Shown here one piece after another: positions 60,310-64,000 of a stretch of 64,000 nt of DNA; within the stretch, counting starts at the first letter, position 1, and every line of letters begins with the position of its first letter. Below the pieces are notes generated by a model. The model did not search any database. It was not told the origin of the DNA and was given only the letters and a program-made list of their open reading frames with translations. The stretch lies in assembly GCA_032164245.1 (NCBI GenBank), contig JAVMKO010000195.1, positions 372,001 through 436,000 on the forward strand. Direction: 5' to 3'. This DNA comes from Sternotherus odoratus (taxonomy: Eukaryota > Chordata > Testudines > Kinosternidae). The position numbers and the translations under genes were made by a program.

Positions 60310-60921
60310 TGTCACGGAGCGCCCGGGCGAGGGTCTGGAACTTGCTCCTATGAAGCCAGCTGGGACTCCGAGGGAAAACGTCCCCTCTCCGTACACAGCC
60401 TGTCTCCAAGGCTGGGAGCTTAGAGGTTCCCGTTTACACCTTCCTGGGTCTGACCTCGGAGCATTCAGCACCTTCTGCCCCTCCGTGTGCTTCCCCCAGC
60501 GAGCCCGCCTGGGCGGGGTCCTGGGGGAGCCCATGGGTTCTGCACCCCAAATCCACAGTCAGACGTGACTCTCAGCCAGCCAGTAAAACAGAGGTTTATT
60601 CAATGACTTCTACCTGGTCTAACACAGACCATACAGCGAGCGTGAGCCCTCAGCTGGATCCATTTTGGGGGGCCAGAGAGCTAGGCCAGCTTGCCTGGAG
60701 CTCCCTGCCTCTTCCCTGCCTCCAGTAGCTTCAGACCCCAAACCGAAACTCCTTCTCTCCAGCCCCTCCTCCCCCCTGGCTCAGCCAGGTCAGGTGATCT
60801 CCCTCCCCCACTTGGAGTCAGATTACAGCTCCAGGTATGGACACCTGCAGAGGGGCTCTGCTTTGCATCAGCTACACATCCTTATCCCTTCACATAGACG
60901 CTCAAGAAATGCTCCATCACA
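60310..60921 (-). mobile_element. Solo LTR with 5-bp target-site duplication
   Basis: 612-bp segment from TGTCACGGAGCG to GCTCCATCACA, flanked by GGGCG on both sides (60305-60309 and 60922-60926). The reversed polyadenylation region GAGGTTTATTC and homology to the copies at 13163 and 54796 show minus orientation. No viral genes are present. Confidence 0.9.
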
Positions 60922-61364
60922 GGGCGACCACATCTGCACGCAGTAGGCAAGGTGCGGGCGTCCCATGGTTTTCTATAGAGGCAATAGGATATTTTCTGTC
61001 TTATTATCGATCCCATTCTTAATGATTCCCAATGTTTGTGTGTTTGACTGCCACTGCACATTGTCTGGATGATTTCCGAGAACTATCGCCAATGACTCTA
61101 GCATCTCCTTCCCGCGTGGTAACATCGAATTTAGACCCCAGCATTGTAGACGTAGAGCTGGGATGATGATTTCCAATGTGCATTACTTTCCATTCTTCAA
61201 CACTGAATTTCATCTTCCATTTTGTTGCCCACTCACCCAGGTTTGTGAGATCTTTTAGTAGCTCTTCACAGTCTGCCTGGGACTTGAGTCGTTTTGTATC
61301 ATCTGCAAATTTTGCCACCTCACTGTTTACCCCTTTTTCCAGATCATTTATGAATGTGTTAAAT

Positions 61365-62247
61365 GTAAAGTAATGCACATTGGAAAAAATAACCCTAGTT
61401 ATACATACAATATGATCAGGGCTAATTTAGCTACAACCAACTAGGAAAAAGATTTTGGAGTCATCGTGGATAGTTCTCTGAAGATGTCCAGGCAGTGTGT
61501 AGCAGCAATCAAAAAAGCAAACAGGATGTTAGGACTCATGAAAAAGGGGATAGACAAGAAGACGGAGAATATCTTATTGCCCTTATACAAATCCATGGTG
61601 CGCCCACATCTTGAATATTGTGTATAGCTGTGGTCTCTTCATCTCAAAAAGGATATACTAGCATTAGAAAAGGCTCAGAGAAAGGCAATTAAAATGATTA
61701 GGGGTTTGGAATGGGTCCCATATGAGGAGAGATTTAAAAGGCTTGGACTTTTCAGCCTGGAATAGAGGAGACTAAGGGGGGATGTGATAGAGGTATATCA
61801 AATGATGAGTGGTGTGGAGAAAGTGAATAAGGAAAAGTTATTTACTTGTTCTCATAATATAAGAACTAGGGGACACCCAATGAAATTAGTGGGCAGCAGG
61901 TTTAAAACAAATAAAAGGAAGTTCTTCTTCACACAGCGCACAGTCAACCTGTGGAACTCCTTGCCTGAGGAGGCTGTGAAGGCCAGGACTATAAGAGGGT
62001 TTAAGAGAGAACTGGATAAATTCATGGAGGTTGAGTCCACTAATGGCTGTTAGCGAAGATGGGTAAGGAATGGTGTCCCTAGCCTCTGTTTGTCAGAGGG
62101 GGGTGATGGACGGCAGGAGAGGGATCACTTGATCATTACCTGTTAGGTTCACTCATTCCGGGGCACCTGGCATTGGCCATGGTCGGTAGACAGGATACTG
62201 GGCTGGATGGACCTTTGGTTTGACTGAGTTCAGCCATTCTTATGTTC
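61365..62247 (+). mobile_element. 5'-truncated CR1 LINE inserted in an older CR1
   Basis: The plus strand reads the RT C-terminal end: [60 protein letters not shown] and [20 protein letters not shown], with two stop codons. The 3' UTR (GGCTGGATGGACCTTTGGTT, CAGCCATTCTTATGTTC) follows. TAAAT occurs at both junctions (61360-61364 and 62248-62252). The element is young compared with its host. Confidence 0.88.
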
Positions 62248-62949
62248 TAAATAGGATTGGTCCCAGTACAGACCCCTGGGGGACACCACTATTTACCTCT
62301 CTCCATTCTGAGAACTGACCATTTATTCCTACCTTCTGTTTCCTATCTTTTAACAAGTTAACCTGATACATGAGACCTTCCCTCTTATCCCATGTTTACT
62401 TTGCTTAAGAGCCTTTGATTAGGGAACCTTGTCAAAGACTTTCTGAAAATCTAAATACTCAATTCCCTCTACAAAAACCATGTTGACTTCCACTTATCAA
62501 AGGGCGCCTTTTGGCCTCTCACTGCTTCTTTTACTTTGTTTAGCGGCGGGGGCTCTTTTTTGGTTCTCTTACTATGGTTTTAAATTTGGGGTGTACAGTT
62601 AAGTTGAATCTCTATTACGGAGTCTTTTAAAAGTTTCCATGCAGCCTGCAGCGATTTCACTTTGGGGGCTGTACCTTTCAATTTCTGTTCCACTAAATTT
62701 CTCATTTTTGTGCAGTCCATCCTTCTGAAATTAAATGCTACAGTGTTGGGATGCTGTGGTGTTTGTTTTCCCTGCCACTGGGATGTTACATTTCATTATA
62801 TTATGGTCACTATTACCAAGTGGTCCACCTCTATTCACCTCCATCCATCCATCCCCGGATCCTGGGCAGTGCTTGGCTTAAGGGGACTCCTGGTCTCAGT
62901 CGAAGTCTGTGCGGCACCTGGGAGAAGACTCCATTACAATAGAAATACC

Positions 62950-64000
62950 CGAGAGAGTTATGAATGTTGAGTGCTAGGTAGTTACCGGAGGGAGTGTGAG
63001 GCAGGGTGTTGTGTGTATGAATGGGAAGGACTGTAATGGGCTGGGGTGTAGTATTTGCTGTGGGAGTGGGGTTCTGTGGGGTGTGGATGTGAGAGAGAGA
63101 CGTAATTCTGGGGGAGTGGAGCAGGGTGCAGTGCTCTGGCGGTGTGTCTAAGAAGCTGTAGCACTCTGGGCAGCTATGGGAGGTGTACGAGTGTGTAGCT
63201 AGGTGGGGGAAGGAGAGGGGTGTAGCACTCTGTGTGTGTGAGAGAGAGAGAGAGAGTGAGGATGTAGAACTGTAAATGTGTCTGGGGGGAGGGTGTAGAG
63301 TTGTGGAGGGGTGTAGCACTTTTTCTATGTGGTGTGAAGGGTGTAGTGCTCTGGCTGTATCTCTAAGTGGGTGTTGCTCAGTGTGGGGGGAGGATGTAAC
63401 TCTGGGGAGGAGAGGGTAGACGTGCAACACTGTGAGTGTGTAGTTCGGTGTGCGCGTGTGGGAGAGTATAGGGGAAGGGTGTTGTAGCTCTCTGGCCATG
63501 GGGGTGGGAGGAGTGTAGGACTCTGTGCGGGGCGGGTGATGGTGAAGTTCTGGGTCAATGGCTGTGGGTGGAAGAGGTGTAGCATTTAAGGGTCCATGGG
63601 TGTGTGAGAGAGAGTGTAGCTCTGTGGAGGAGGGGAGAGAAGGATTGTAACTCCCTGGCCGTGTGGGTGAGAGGCTGTAGCACTCTGGATGTCTGTGTGA
63701 GGGGGTGTAGCTCTGTGTAGCTGTAACTCCCTGGCCGTGTGGGTGAGAAGCTGTAGCACTCTGGATGTCTGTGTGAGGGGGTGTCGCTCTGTGTAGCTGT
63801 AACTCCCTGGCCATGTGGGTGAGAGGGTGTAGCACTGGATGTCTGTGTGAGGGAGTGTAGCTCTGTGTTAGCTCTCTGTAGCTGTAACTCCCTGGCTGTG
63901 TGGGTGAGAGGGTGTAGCACTCTGGATGTCTGTGTGAGGGGGTATAGCTCTGTGTAGCTGTAACTCCCTGGCTGTGTGGGTGAGAGGGTGTAGCATTCTG
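62950..64000. repeat. TG-rich array, about 76-bp unit at right end
   Basis: Degenerate TGTAGC(A/T)CTCTG-type units from 62950. From about 63645 they become a regular array with TGTAACTCCCTGGCCGTGTG, GGTGAGAG-TGTAGCACTCTG and GATGTCTGTGTGAGGGGGTG. The array runs off the window edge inside ATP2A1 intron 3. Confidence 0.88.

Larger units (their letters stand above)
60295..62840 (-). mobile_element. CR1 LINE, minus strand, split by a solo LTR and by another CR1
   Basis: Pieces 60295-60309, 60922-61364 and 62248-62840 join into one antisense CR1. The minus strand of the middle piece reads FINDLEKGVNSEVAKFADDT, which contains the RT catalytic FADD motif, then LLKDLTNLGEWATKWKMKFS. The right piece continues CAGACCCCTGGGGGACACCA, the usual antisense neighbour. 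Breaks match the two insertions exactly. The reading frame is no longer functional. Confidence 0.85.

Noticed and set aside
58611..64000. ATP2A1 exon 4 expected after intron 3
   Set aside because: No sequence encoding LAWFEEGEE or the M2 helix was found; the exon must lie beyond the window.

Overview
The window is vertebrate genomic DNA with spliced genes. Its repeats are CR1 LINEs, hAT and Harbinger DNA transposons, solo LTRs, a Helitron and many GC-rich minisatellites. Together they suggest a turtle or a related sauropsid, probably a gene-dense, GC-rich chromosome arm. That assignment is inference from repeat style, not a species match.

Three protein-coding genes are supported. (1) ATXN2L lies on the minus strand, with coding exons 1 to 10 between 7248 and 271; it continues past the left edge. 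(2) SH2B1 lies on the plus strand and is complete, with coding exons from 24010 to 36525 and a likely noncoding first exon in a CpG island near 19.25-19.39 kb. (3) ATP2A1 (SERCA1) lies on the plus strand, with coding exons 1 to 3 between 53680 and 57150; the rest is beyond the right edge. From memory, the same genes sit together on human 16p11.2 as ATXN2L-TUFM-SH2B1-ATP2A1. Here ATXN2L is head-to-head with SH2B1 and no TUFM lies between them. The simplest reading is an inversion of the ATXN2L-TUFM block.

Layout. 1-7.25 kb: ATXN2L exons, introns and two hAT-type insertions. 6.35-9.2 kb: a minisatellite inside ATXN2L intron 1, the CpG-island promoter with NRF1-like and E-box motifs, then a G-rich array. 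9.2-23.2 kb: an intergenic stack of nested transposons plus the SH2B1 CpG island and 5' exon. 23.9-37.3 kb: SH2B1, with a fold-back hAT, a Helitron, another hAT and two minisatellites in its introns. 37.3-53.3 kb: almost wholly minisatellites, including a C-rich array split by two solo LTRs. 53.3-64 kb: the ATP2A1 promoter and first three exons, an intron 3 minisatellite that has amplified the exon 3 splice donor, and CR1/LTR insertions.

The genes are not known to share one pathway. ATXN2L is an RNA-binding stress-granule protein, SH2B1 is an adaptor for JAK2, insulin and leptin receptor signalling, and ATP2A1 is the fast-muscle calcium pump. The most unusual signals are the roughly 27-copy, 54-bp minisatellite carrying the ATP2A1 exon 3 donor, the frame-switching SH2B1 last exons, and two one-base discrepancies in ATXN2L exons.
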